Shown here: positions 34,419 to 43,796 of the stretch, piece after piece
Position numbering within the stretch: position 1 is the first letter of the stretch
Layout: every line of letters begins with the position of its first letter
Source: an uncultured Clostridia bacterium
GTDB taxonomy: Bacteria > Bacillota > Clostridia > Christensenellales > UBA1242
Length of the DNA: 64,000 bases
Assembly: GCA_934747885.1 (NCBI GenBank)
Contig: CAKVHE010000002.1
Location: forward strand, 62,001-126,000
Reading direction: 5' to 3'
Made by a program: the position numbers and the translations under genes
Notes under the pieces: model-generated
Databases searched by the model: none
Told to the model about the DNA's origin: nothing
Seen by the model: only the letters and a program-made list of their open reading frames with translations

Positions 34419-35429
34419 ATGAAAATATTACTTACTGGCGGTCTTGGCTATATTGGTTCGCATACGGCAGTGGAACTAATAAAAGCGGGGCATAACGCGG
34501 TTGTTGTGGACAACCTTGCCAATTCAAAAATTCAAACAAAAACTGCCATCGAAAAAATTACCGGAAAAAAACTAAAGTTTTACAAACTTGATTTGATGGA
34601 CTATGCCAAACTTGATAAAGTTTTTAAAAAAGAAAAGTTTGATGCGGTTATTCATTTTGCTGGGCTAAAATCGGTTAATGAATCTATTTCTATTCCAGAA
34701 AAATATTATAGCGAAAACATAGGAACAATGACCAATGTTTTGCTCTGTATGGCAAAGTATAATGTTGACAAATTGGTGTTCTCGTCTTCTGCAACGGTAT
34801 ATCAAGCGGGCGAAAAATTGCCTTATAGCGAAAAAACCAAACTTGGCGCCTGCAACCCTTATGGTGAAACCAAAGTTATGATTGAAAAAATCTTAGACGA
34901 CTACTCAAAGGCGCATAAAGATGCAAAAATTATAATTTTGCGCTACTTTAATCCGGTTGGCGCACACGAAAGTGGGCTAATTGGCGAGGATCCAAACGGT
35001 AGACCAAACAACCTAATGCCGTTTATTACTCGCGTGGCAGTGGGCAAACTTCCAAAACTAAAAATATTTGGTAACGACTACAAAACGCCAGACGGCACGG
35101 CAGTGCGTGATTTTGTTCATGTTTGTGATCTTGCTGAGGCTCATGTGCTTGCTTTAAACAAAGCAGACGAAATTATGGGCAAACGCATTTACAACATCGG
35201 TGCTGGCAAAGGTTATAGTGTGCTTGAAGTGGTAAATTGCTTTAACAAATACACTAGCGGTCATGTAGACTTTGAATTTGCACCAAGACGCGAAGGTGAT
35301 GTTGCAGAGGTTTATGCTAGCATTAACCTTGCCAAAAAGGAACTTGGCTACAAACCAAAACGTGGACTAAAAGAAATGTGCCGCTCGAGCCTAGAATATG
35401 AAATAAAAAATATGGCAAACAAAAAATAG
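34419..35429 (+). CDS. galE: UDP-glucose 4-epimerase
   Basis: 336 residues, usual GalE length. Rossmann NAD-binding motif GGLGYIGSHTAVEL (about 7-20), catalytic Ser/Thr region FSSSATVYQ and the YxxxK pair in NPYGETKVMIEK, then the substrate-side RYFNPVGAHESGLIGEDPNG and VRDFVHVCDLAEAHV. It interconverts UDP-glucose and UDP-galactose (or the N-acetyl forms) and supplies donors for cell-surface glycans, matching the sugar transferase just upstream. TAGGAGA ribosome-binding site. It is followed 9 bp later by tmk. Confidence 0.93.
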   Translation: MKILLTGGLGYIGSHTAVELIKAGHNAVVVDNLANSKIQTKTAIEKITGKKLKFYKLDLMDYAKLDKVFKKEKFDAVIHFAGLKSVNESISIPEKYYSENIGTMTNVLLCMAKYNVDKLVFSSSATVYQAGEKLPYSEKTKLGACNPYGETKVMIEKILDDYSKAHKDAKIIILRYFNPVGAHESGLIGEDPNGRPNNLMPFITRVAVGKLPKLKIFGNDYKTPDGTAVRDFVHVCDLAEAHVLALNKADEIMGKRIYNIGAGKGYSVLEVVNCFNKYTSGHVDFEFAPRREGDVAEVYASINLAKKELGYKPKRGLKEMCRSSLEYEIKNMANKK

Positions 35430-35438
35430 GAGAAAAAT

Positions 35439-36065
35439 GTGGACGGCAAGTTTGTTACAATTGAAGGACTGGACGGGTGCGGTAAAGGCACGGTAGTGGA
35501 AAGTTTGAAAGAACTTTTTGCTCAAAATGATAACGTGGTATTTTTGCGCGAGCCGGGTGGTAGCAAGATTGGCGAAACTATTCGTTCGGTTATTTTGGAT
35601 CCGCAAAACAAAGGTATGACGCCAACGTGTGAATATTTGCTATTTTCGGCGTCTAGAGCCCAAATGGTAGAAACCATTTTAAAACCTTTGCTAAAAAGTG
35701 GCAAAACGGTAATTTGTGAGCGCTTTGCCGATAGTTCAATTGCCTATCAAGGATATGGCAGAGGACTTGATGTTGAAAAAATTGTTGACATCAACAATTT
35801 TGCAACGGGCGGGCTGGTGCCAGATTTAACACTTTACTTAAAAGCTGATGCAAAAACCACCTTTGCGCGCAGCACGGGCAGGGGTGAGCTTGATCGCATT
35901 GAATTGGATGGCGTAACTTTTCAGGAAAAAGTTATGTATGGCTATGAACGGCTTGCAAGTCGTTTTGCCGATAGGTATGCCGTAATTGATGCGCTAAAAA
36001 GTAGGGAAGAAGTGTATTTGCAAGTAAAGGACGCGTTAAAGCGCGCAAAAATTGTAAACGACTAA
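35439..36065 (+). CDS. tmk: Thymidylate kinase
   Basis: 208 residues from a GTG start with AGGAG six bases upstream. An ATG two bases earlier is out of frame. P-loop EGLDGCGKGT (about 9-18), the REPGG motif with its dTMP-contacting Arg, ERFADSSIAYQGYGRG, and the lid region with TGRGELDRIE. It phosphorylates dTMP to dTDP, the step after the dUMP supply from dut and dCMP deaminase. The DxxxxxR LID pattern carries Arg-Gly in place of the longer Arg/Lys-rich lid. Second gene after galE, ending at a terminator. Confidence 0.94.
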   Translation: MDGKFVTIEGLDGCGKGTVVESLKELFAQNDNVVFLREPGGSKIGETIRSVILDPQNKGMTPTCEYLLFSASRAQMVETILKPLLKSGKTVICERFADSSIAYQGYGRGLDVEKIVDINNFATGGLVPDLTLYLKADAKTTFARSTGRGELDRIELDGVTFQEKVMYGYERLASRFADRYAVIDALKSREEVYLQVKDALKRAKIVND

Positions 36066-36095
36066 CTTTTAAAATAAAAAATTTGACAAAAAACA

Positions 36096-36127
36096 AAACC
36101 AACGCGATATTTCGCGCTGGTTTTTTA
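36096..36127 (+). terminator. Terminator of galE-tmk
   Basis: AACCAACGCGA/TCGCGCTGGTT stem with one mismatch, followed by T6. Confidence 0.85.
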
Positions 36128-36146
36128 TATTTTGTTCCCAAAACTC

Positions 36147-36175
36147 TTGACATTTCGTGATAAAACGTGTAAAAT
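36147..36175 (+). promoter_or_regulatory. Promoter of rpoB-rpoC
   Basis: TTGACA, 17 bp, TAAAAT. A leader of about 160 nt follows. Confidence 0.85.
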
Positions 36176-36182
36176 AAGCAAA

Positions 36183-36344
36183 CAATCATTATGAGAAAAT
36201 GTGTCCATTGCCTTTAATTGGCACCGCTTTTCTCACTACAACTTAATATTTTAGGTCTCGCCTAAGTTTGTAAGTGTTAGTTTACAACAAGGGTGTTTCC
36301 AAAGTCAAGCGATTTTTCACAAAAAAATTTAAGGGGATAATTAA
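36183..36344 (+). promoter_or_regulatory. Long structured leader of rpoB
   Basis: Contains GAGAAAA/TTTTCTC arms around TGCC...GGCA (36190-36235) and TTGTAA/TTACAA arms (36268-36288). No ORF is seen. It may regulate the RNA polymerase operon, but no known riboswitch or ribosomal-protein leader is recognised. Confidence 0.45.
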
Positions 36345-39300
36345 ATGGCAGTTAAAGTAAAAGAAAAGAAATATGGTCGTAATATAAGAAAAACCTTCGG
36401 TCATATGAACGAGGTTATCGACATACCATATTTGGTGGAAATTCAAAAAGACTCTTTCAAGTCCTTCATCACTGACGGTATCCGTGAAGTGTTTAAGGAC
36501 TTTTCTCCTATTTCCGATTCTGACAATTTAAATCGTGATGGGAGTGACAACAAAGATAGTCGTATCGAACTATACTTTTTGGATCACACAATCACCGGCA
36601 CACCAAAATACAGTGAAAGAGAATGCAGAATGCGCGACGCAACTTATTCTTTGCCACTAAAAGCAAAAGTGCGTTTGGTTTACAAAGAAACAGGGGAAGT
36701 TGTTGACCAAGAGGTTTATATGGGTGAAATGCCTATTATGACCGACAATGGCTCGTTTATTATAAACGGTGCTGATCGTGCAATTGTATCACAACTCGTT
36801 AGAAGTCCTGGCGTATATTGCAAACAGGGCGTTAACAAAACTGGTAACTTTGTTATTGAAACCGCAATGATGCCAGCGCGTGGTGCATGGCTTGAATTTG
36901 AAGAAGACACAAACGGCGTTTTGTGGGTTCATATTGACCGCACCCGTAAATTGGTTGCAACCATTTTGCTTCGCGGCTTGGGTTTAAGCTCAGACGAAGA
37001 AATTTTGGAAACCTTTGACAACCATCCAATTATCAAAAAAACCATCGAAAAAGATATTACCAAATCAGAAGAAGAGGCACTTGTTGAACTATCAAAGCGT
37101 CTTCGTCCTGGTGAGGTTTTAAACTTAAAGGCTATTAAACGCTATATAATGAGCCTATTTTACAATTCAAGACGTTACGACATGAGCCGTGTTGGTAGAT
37201 ACAAATACAACCAAAAACTCTCAGTTGCAAACCGTGTTGAAAATTTGGAATGCGCCAAAGATGTTAAAGTTGGTTCAAAAACCTTAATTAAAGCCGGCGA
37301 AATTATTTCGCTAGACAAAGCATGGGAAGCGCAAAACGCAGGCGTTAATAACATTTGGGTAAAAACCAAAAAAGGCGACTTTAACGTTTTGGGTAACAAC
37401 CGCGCTGACCTTGAAAAATATGCTGGTATTAACGCAGAAGAAGTTGGCATTAAGGAAATGATTCACGTTCCAACCTTAAATGCTCTTCTTGAAAATGCAA
37501 AAACAAAAGAAGAAAAGAAAAATATTATTCGCGCAAACGCTGATGAACTTGTTGGCAGACACGTTTTGCTAGATGATATTATTGCAACCATTAGTTACCA
37601 TTTGTCACTAGGTGAAGGCATTGGTCATTATGACGATGTTGACCACCTTGGCAATCGTAGAGTTAAAACGGTAGGTGAGTTGTTGCAATACCAATTCTTT
37701 ATAGGTATGACTCGTCTAGAAAAAGTTATCCGTGAAAGAATGCAAGTTCAAAACATTAACGAAGTATCGCCAACTTCACTTATTAACGTTCGTCCGGTTG
37801 CTTCGGCAATTAGAGAATTCTTTGGCTCTTCGCAAATGTCGCAGTTTATGGAACAAACCAACCCAATTGCTGCGCTTGCACACAAACGTAAACTTACCAC
37901 TCTTGGTCCTGGCGGTTTGTCGAGAGATCGTGCCGGCTTTGATGTGCGTGATGTACACTACACTCACTATAGCCGTCTTTGCCCTAACGAAACCCCAGAA
38001 GGTCAAAACATTGGTCTTATTAACTCCCTTGCAACTTTTGTTAAAATTAACGAATACGGCTTTTTGGAAGCCCCATACCGCAAGGTTGATAAATCTACTG
38101 GTCGCGTAACCGACGAAGTAGAATACATGACAGCGGATCGTGAAGATCGCTTTGTAGTTGCACAAGCGAACGAACCATTAAACGAAGATGGCACTTTCCA
38201 AAACAAACGTGTAATTTGCCGTTCAAAAGAAGATATCGTAGAAAAATCTCCTTATGATGTTGACTACATGGATGTTTCGCCAAAACAACTATTCTCGGTT
38301 GCTACAACCTTAATTCCATTCCTTGGCTCAAACGACTCGGTTCGTGCGCTTACTGCATCAAACATGCAACGCCAAGCGGTACCTCTACTAAAAACCGAAG
38401 CGCCAATTGTTGCTACCGGTATGGAAAACAAAATCGCCGTAGATAGTGGGGCAGTTATCTGCGCTAAAAAAGACGGTGTTGTAAAATATGCTTCTTCGGA
38501 CGTTATTATTATCAAAAATGACGACAAAACCGAAGATGAATTCCACCTAGACTCTTTCGTACGTTCTAACAACGGTACTTGCATGAAGCAACGTCCAATT
38601 GTTGTTGATGGCGAAAAAGTTAAAGCTGGTGATGTTATTGCCGATGGCCCTGCAACTTCGGGCGGTGAACTTTCGGTTGGTAAAAACATTCTTATGGCAT
38701 ATATGCCTTGGGAAGGTTACAACTTTGAAGATGCGGTGCTTATTAGTGATGAACTAGTTAAAGATGATGTATTAACCTCTATCCATATTGAAGAATACGA
38801 ACTAGATTGCCGTGATACCAAACTTGGACCAGAAGATATCACTCGTGATATTCCAAACGTTGGTGATGACGCATTAAAAGATCTAGACGAAAACGGTATT
38901 GTTCGTATTGGTGCGGAAGTTGAACCTGGTGATATTTTGGTTGGTAAAGTTACTCCAAAAGGTGAAACCGAACTAACTCCAGAAGAACGTTTGCTAAGAG
39001 CAATCTTTGGTGAAAAAGCACGTGAAGTTAGAGATACCTCTCTTCGTGTTCAACACGGTGAAGGTGGTATTGTTGTTGATGTTAAGGTATTAAGTCGCGA
39101 AAACAAAGACGAACTTTCAACCGGCGTCAACAAACTTGTTAGAGTTTATATCGCTCAAAAACGTAAAATGTCGGTCGGTGATAAAATGTCTGGTCGTCAT
39201 GGTAACAAAGGCGTTGTATCTCGCATTTTACCACAAGCTGATATGCCTTTCTTGGCTGACGGTACTCCAATTCAAATTCTTTTAAACCCAATGGGTGTTC

Positions 39301-40055
39301 CTTCTCGTATGAACGTTGGTCAGTTGCTTGAAGTTCACCTTGGTATGATTGCAAAAGCAATCGGCTGGAAGGTTGCAACTCCAATTTTTGACTGCGCTAC
39401 CGATAAAGAAATTCAAGAATTGTTTGTAGAAAATGGTATGCGTGCTGACGGTAAAACCACCGTTTACGATGGTAGAACGGGTGAAAAGTTAGAAAACCCA
39501 ATTACCGTTGGTTACATGTATATGTTAAAACTTCATCACCTTGTTGATGATAAAATGCACGCTAGATCAACTGGTCCTTACAGTTTGGTTACTCAACAAC
39601 CTTTGGGTGGTAAAGCTCAATTTGGTGGCCAGAGATTTGGTGAAATGGAAGTTTGGGCACTTGAAGCGTATGGTGCTGCAAATGTTCTTCAAGAAATGTT
39701 AACCGTTAAATCTGATGATATTATGGGTAGAACAAAGACTTATGAATCTATTGTTCGCTCCGAAAATGTTGCTGAACACGGTATTCCTGAATCATTTAAA
39801 GTCTTAATTAAAGAACTTCAAGGTTTGGCGCTGGATGTTAAAGTGCTTACCGAAGATAAAGAAGAAATCGGTCTACGTGAATTGGTAGAAGATGATGACG
39901 ATATGGATCGTCCACAACAAAAACCAAAGAAGGTAGAAAAAGAAGAAATAGACTTGGATTTGGCAAATGAACCTACAACCGAAGAGTTGATGGGCGCAAC
40001 CGAAGTTCCGGCACAAAAAGATGATGATCTATTTGATTTTGACGACGAATTTTAG
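36345..40055 (+). CDS. rpoB: DNA-directed RNA polymerase subunit beta
   Basis: 1236 residues, full length. It starts KYGRNIRKTFGHMNEVIDIPYLVEIQKDSFKSF and contains the rifampicin-region signature SSQMSQFMEQTNPIAALAHKRKL, the universal GPGGLSRDRAGFDVRDVHYTHY, GQNIGLINSL, and C-terminal GKAQFGGQRFGEMEVWALEAYGA. The rpoB tail after about 1180 is acidic. It forms the catalytic core with rpoC, 34 bp downstream. It starts a separate transcription unit: the usual rplJ-rplL genes are not upstream, tmk is. Codon use is of the highly expressed type. Confidence 0.98.
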   Translation: MAVKVKEKKYGRNIRKTFGHMNEVIDIPYLVEIQKDSFKSFITDGIREVFKDFSPISDSDNLNRDGSDNKDSRIELYFLDHTITGTPKYSERECRMRDATYSLPLKAKVRLVYKETGEVVDQEVYMGEMPIMTDNGSFIINGADRAIVSQLVRSPGVYCKQGVNKTGNFVIETAMMPARGAWLEFEEDTNGVLWVHIDRTRKLVATILLRGLGLSSDEEILETFDNHPIIKKTIEKDITKSEEEALVELSKRLRPGEVLNLKAIKRYIMSLFYNSRRYDMSRVGRYKYNQKLSVANRVENLECAKDVKVGSKTLIKAGEIISLDKAWEAQNAGVNNIWVKTKKGDFNVLGNNRADLEKYAGINAEEVGIKEMIHVPTLNALLENAKTKEEKKNIIRANADELVGRHVLLDDIIATISYHLSLGEGIGHYDDVDHLGNRRVKTVGELLQYQFFIGMTRLEKVIRERMQVQNINEVSPTSLINVRPVASAIREFFGSSQMSQFMEQTNPIAALAHKRKLTTLGPGGLSRDRAGFDVRDVHYTHYSRLCPNETPEGQNIGLINSLATFVKINEYGFLEAPYRKVDKSTGRVTDEVEYMTADREDRFVVAQANEPLNEDGTFQNKRVICRSKEDIVEKSPYDVDYMDVSPKQLFSVATTLIPFLGSNDSVRALTASNMQRQAVPLLKTEAPIVATGMENKIAVDSGAVICAKKDGVVKYASSDVIIIKNDDKTEDEFHLDSFVRSNNGTCMKQRPIVVDGEKVKAGDVIADGPATSGGELSVGKNILMAYMPWEGYNFEDAVLISDELVKDDVLTSIHIEEYELDCRDTKLGPEDITRDIPNVGDDALKDLDENGIVRIGAEVEPGDILVGKVTPKGETELTPEERLLRAIFGEKAREVRDTSLRVQHGEGGIVVDVKVLSRENKDELSTGVNKLVRVYIAQKRKMSVGDKMSGRHGNKGVVSRILPQADMPFLADGTPIQILLNPMGVPSRMNVGQLLEVHLGMIAKAIGWKVATPIFDCATDKEIQELFVENGMRADGKTTVYDGRTGEKLENPITVGYMYMLKLHHLVDDKMHARSTGPYSLVTQQPLGGKAQFGGQRFGEMEVWALEAYGAANVLQEMLTVKSDDIMGRTKTYESIVRSENVAEHGIPESFKVLIKELQGLALDVKVLTEDKEEIGLRELVEDDDDMDRPQQKPKKVEKEEIDLDLANEPTTEELMGATEVPAQKDDDLFDFDDEF

Positions 40056-40089
40056 GCTTTTAGTTAAATAAAACTATGGGGAGAACAAA

Positions 40090-43000
40090 ATGTTTGAATT
40101 AAACAACTTTGATGCTATGCAAATTGGCATCGCAAGTCCAGAAAAAATCCGCGAATGGTCGTATGGCGAAGTTACAAAGCCAGAAACCATTAACTATCGT
40201 ACGCAAAAACCAGAACGCGACGGTTTGTTCTGTGAACGTATTTTTGGACCTACCAAAGACTGGGAATGTCATTGTGGAAAGTACAAACGTATCCGTTACA
40301 AAGGTGTAATTTGTGATCGTTGTGGGGTAGAAGTTACCCGCTCCAAAGTTCGTCGTGATCGTATGGGTCATATCGAATTAGTTTCACCGGTATCTCATAT
40401 TTGGTATTTTAAGGGTGTGCCATCTCGTATTGGTATGGTACTAGACCTATCTGTAAAACAACTAGAACAAGTTTTGTACTTTACTTCGTTTATTGTGCTT
40501 GATCCAGGTCAAACAAACTTTGAGTACAAACAAGTAATTAACGACCGTGAATACCGCGAAGCGCTTGAACAATTTGGACCAAAATCTTTTAGAGCAGGTA
40601 TGGGCGCGGAAGCAATAAAAGAACTTTTAGCAAATGTTAATGTAGAAAAAGAAGTAGAAGACTTAAAACAAATTGTTGCAACAAGCAAAGGGCAGAAAAA
40701 GCTAAAAGCATCTAAAAAACTAGAAATTATGGAAGCTTTTAGAGCAAACAAAACCGAACCAAAGTGGATGATACTAGACGTTATTCCGGTTATTCCACCA
40801 GAATTACGCCCAATGGTTCCACTAGATGGTGGTAGATTTGCAACCAGCGACTTGAACGATTTGTATCGTAGAGTTATCAACCGTAACAATCGTTTGCGCA
40901 AACTTATGGATCTTGGCGCACCAGATATTATTATTCGAAACGAAAAGCGTATGCTCCAAGAAGCCGTTGATGCACTTATTGATAACGGCAGAAGAGGCAA
41001 AGCAATTACTGGTGCGGGCAACCGTGAACTTAAATCTCTTTCGGGACTTTTAAGAGGAAAACAAGGTCGTTTCCGTCAAAACTTGCTTGGTAAACGTGTA
41101 GACTACTCTGGTCGTTCGGTTATAGTCGTTGGTCCAACTCTAAAATTGTATCAATGTGGTGTTCCAAAGGAAATGGCGCTAGAACTATTTAAGCCATTTG
41201 TTATGAAACGCTTAGTAGACCTTAACCACGCACACAACATCAAGAGTGCAAAACGTTTGGTAGAGCGCGCTCGTCCGGTTGTTTGGGACGTGCTTGATGA
41301 TGTAATTAAAGACCATCCAGTACTTCTAAACCGTGCACCTACGCTTCACCGCTTGGGTATTCAAGCGTTTGAACCAGTGCTAATAGAAGGTAGAGCAATT
41401 AAATTGCATCCATTGACTTGTCAAGCCTTTAACGCCGACTTCGATGGTGACCAAATGGCTATTCACGTTCCACTATCAGTGGAAGCACAATCGGAAGCAA
41501 GATTTTTAATGCTTGCATCTAACAACATCTTAAAACCATCTGATGGTGAACCTATTGCAACGCCATCGCAAGATATGATTTTGGGTAACTATTATCTAAC
41601 AATCGAAAAACCAAACGCTCTTGGCACTGGTAGCACTTTTGCTAGCCCAGAAGAAGCTGTTTTGGCTTATCAAGCAAAACAAATTCATCCAGAAGCGCTA
41701 ATTAACGTTAGATTTACCAAAACTATTGATGGAAAAACCTATTCAAAGATTATTAAAACCACAGCTGGTAGAATTATTTTCAATCAAATTATCCCACAAG
41801 ACTTGGGTTTTGCAGAACGCAATACTCCAGAGGATATGTTGGATCTTGAAATCAACTTTAAGGTTGGCAAAAAAGAATTAAAGAAAATAATTAAACGCTG
41901 CTACGATGTTCATAATGCTAGTGAAACCGCTGCAATGCTAGACCGCATTAAGGACTATGGTTACAAATATTGTACTTTGGCTGGTTTGACAATTGCTGTG
42001 TTTGATATTGAAGTTCCAAAAGAACGTGAAGCAATTATTGAAGAAGCAAACAACTTAACCCTAGAATCGGAAAAACAATTCCGTCGTGGTTTAATTACCA
42101 AACCTGAAAAGAACGCAAGACTAACCGAAATTTGGTCGGGCGCAATGAGCAAAATGAGTAAGACTGTCGCAGACAACTACGACACCTTTAACCCAATAAA
42201 GATGATGAGCGAATCTGGCTCTCGTGGTTCTGCAGCGCAGATCAACCAGCTATCTGGTATGCGTGGTCTTATGAGTAGTACTTCGGGTAAACTGATTGAA
42301 GTGCCGGTACGTAATAGCTTTAAGAAAGGTTTGTCAGTTATTGAGTACTTTATTTCAACCCGTGGTGGTAGAAAAGGTTTGGTAGATAAATCTCTAAAAA
42401 CCGCGGACGCTGGTTACTTAACTCGTCGTTTGGTAGACGTTGCGCAAGATGTTATTGTTCGTGATGACGACTGCTTTGAAACCCTTGGCGAAAAAGTTAA
42501 AGGTATGGAAGTTTCGGCAATTTACGATGGTAACTCAGTTGTAGAAACTTTGGCAGAACGTGTTGCAGGTAGATTTGTTGTTAATGATGTAATTGACCCA
42601 ACAACTGGTGAAGTTATTGTAAAAGCCAACACAATGGCAACCAAAGCACAAGCTGAACAAATTGAAAAAGCAGGAATTAAGTCTGTTGCAATTCGTACCG
42701 CACTTACTTGCCGTGCAAAAGTTGGTATTTGTGCAAAATGCTATGGCAAAAATATGTCAACCAAAGAGATTGTTCCTTATGGTGAAGCCGTTGGTATCAT
42801 CGCAGCGCAAGCTATCGGTGAACCTGGTACACAGCTTACCATGAACGTCTTCCACGAAGGTGGTATTGCTGCCGGCGACGATATTACGCAAGGTTTGCCT
42901 CGTGTCGAAGAATTGTTTGAAGCACGCAAACCAAAAGGTGTTGCTGTTATTTCGGAAGTTTCGGGTAAAGTTAAATCAATTGATGCTGGCAAACAACAAA

Positions 43001-43599
43001 TTGTTATCAAAAATGTTGATGGCGCAGATATTGAATACGATACTCCATACGGCGCAAAAATGCGTGTTGCAGTGGGCGATGAGGTAGAACCTGGTACACA
43101 ACTTACTGAAGGTTCAATTAACCCACATGATATTTTAAAGACCAAAGGTGTTAAGGGCGTTCAAGACTATTTGATGTCTGAAGTTCACAAAGTTTATAAG
43201 AAAAACGGTGTTGATGTTAACGATAAACACATTGAAATTATTGTTCGTCAAATGCTTCGCAAAGTTCGTATTGAAGATTCGGGCGATACTGGTATTTTAC
43301 CTGGTGAGCTTGTAGACTTGTACACCTACGAAGAACTAAACGAAAAAGCTATTGCTGAAGGTAAAGAACCAGCAACCGCAAAACGCGTATTGCTATCAAT
43401 TACCAAAGCATCGCTTGCAACAGATAGCTTCTTGTCTGCCGCTTCGTTCCAAGAAACCGTTAGAGTTTTGACCGACGCAGCAATTAAAGGCAAGGTAGAC
43501 CCACTCGTTGGTTTGAAAGAAAATGTTATCATTGGTAAATTTATTCCAGCTGGTACTGGTTTAAAACGCTATCGCGAGATTGTTCCTAGTGAAAATTAA
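40090..43599 (+). CDS. rpoC: DNA-directed RNA polymerase subunit beta prime
   Basis: 1169 residues, the Gram-positive size. The N-terminal zinc motif is visible in CHCGKYKRIRYKGVICDRCGVEV, the catalytic NADFDGDQMAIHVP (about 452) is intact, GSRGSAAQINQLSGMRGLM follows, and the second Cys cluster appears in CRAKVGICAKCYG. It forms the active site of RNA polymerase with rpoB. GGGGAG ribosome-binding site. The operon ends at the strong hairpin at 43604, immediately before the copy 2 repeat element. Confidence 0.98.
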   Translation: MFELNNFDAMQIGIASPEKIREWSYGEVTKPETINYRTQKPERDGLFCERIFGPTKDWECHCGKYKRIRYKGVICDRCGVEVTRSKVRRDRMGHIELVSPVSHIWYFKGVPSRIGMVLDLSVKQLEQVLYFTSFIVLDPGQTNFEYKQVINDREYREALEQFGPKSFRAGMGAEAIKELLANVNVEKEVEDLKQIVATSKGQKKLKASKKLEIMEAFRANKTEPKWMILDVIPVIPPELRPMVPLDGGRFATSDLNDLYRRVINRNNRLRKLMDLGAPDIIIRNEKRMLQEAVDALIDNGRRGKAITGAGNRELKSLSGLLRGKQGRFRQNLLGKRVDYSGRSVIVVGPTLKLYQCGVPKEMALELFKPFVMKRLVDLNHAHNIKSAKRLVERARPVVWDVLDDVIKDHPVLLNRAPTLHRLGIQAFEPVLIEGRAIKLHPLTCQAFNADFDGDQMAIHVPLSVEAQSEARFLMLASNNILKPSDGEPIATPSQDMILGNYYLTIEKPNALGTGSTFASPEEAVLAYQAKQIHPEALINVRFTKTIDGKTYSKIIKTTAGRIIFNQIIPQDLGFAERNTPEDMLDLEINFKVGKKELKKIIKRCYDVHNASETAAMLDRIKDYGYKYCTLAGLTIAVFDIEVPKEREAIIEEANNLTLESEKQFRRGLITKPEKNARLTEIWSGAMSKMSKTVADNYDTFNPIKMMSESGSRGSAAQINQLSGMRGLMSSTSGKLIEVPVRNSFKKGLSVIEYFISTRGGRKGLVDKSLKTADAGYLTRRLVDVAQDVIVRDDDCFETLGEKVKGMEVSAIYDGNSVVETLAERVAGRFVVNDVIDPTTGEVIVKANTMATKAQAEQIEKAGIKSVAIRTALTCRAKVGICAKCYGKNMSTKEIVPYGEAVGIIAAQAIGEPGTQLTMNVFHEGGIAAGDDITQGLPRVEELFEARKPKGVAVISEVSGKVKSIDAGKQQIVIKNVDGADIEYDTPYGAKMRVAVGDEVEPGTQLTEGSINPHDILKTKGVKGVQDYLMSEVHKVYKKNGVDVNDKHIEIIVRQMLRKVRIEDSGDTGILPGELVDLYTYEELNEKAIAEGKEPATAKRVLLSITKASLATDSFLSAASFQETVRVLTDAAIKGKVDPLVGLKENVIIGKFIPAGTGLKRYREIVPSEN

Positions 43600-43603
43600 A
43601 TTT

Positions 43604-43632
43604 TCCGCCCCACGCAAGTGGGGCGGTTTATA
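43604..43632 (+). terminator. Terminator of rpoB-rpoC
   Basis: CCGCCCCAC/GTGGGGCGG, a perfect 9-bp GC-rich stem with GCAA loop, followed by a short T-rich stretch. Confidence 0.88.
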
Positions 43633-43780
43633 TTTATCTCAAAAATCTAAACAAAATTGCTAGTGAGTAAATTTGAAGTTTAAAAGGAAAAATAGTTATA
43701 AAAAATCTCAAAATGCCCTAAAAACATTTTGAGATTTTATTTTTTTGTTATATAATGCTATATATACGTTAATACTAACG
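43633..43780 (+). repeat. Dispersed upstream element, copy 2 (ahead of protein B)
   Basis: Matches copies at 7600 and 49563. 13-bp hairpin 43703-43715 with 43725-43737, -35 TTGAGA at 43729, TATAAT at 43751 and inverted repeat CGTTA-N4-TAACG at 43767-43780. The inner base pairs of the hairpin differ from copies 1 and 3 (TG/CA here), but pairing is kept, which argues for conserved structure. Confidence 0.88.
43729..43756 (+). promoter_or_regulatory. Promoter inside repeat element copy 2
   Basis: TTGAGA, 16 bp, TATAAT. The operator-like repeat CGTTA-N4-TAACG starts 11 bases later. Confidence 0.7.
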
Positions 43781-43796
43781 GAAGAGGAATGAATTC

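Noticed and set aside
36183..36344. Ribosomal protein L10-type leader before rpoB
   Set aside because: L10 leaders precede rplJ. rplJ is not here and the hairpins do not show a recognisable L10 fold.
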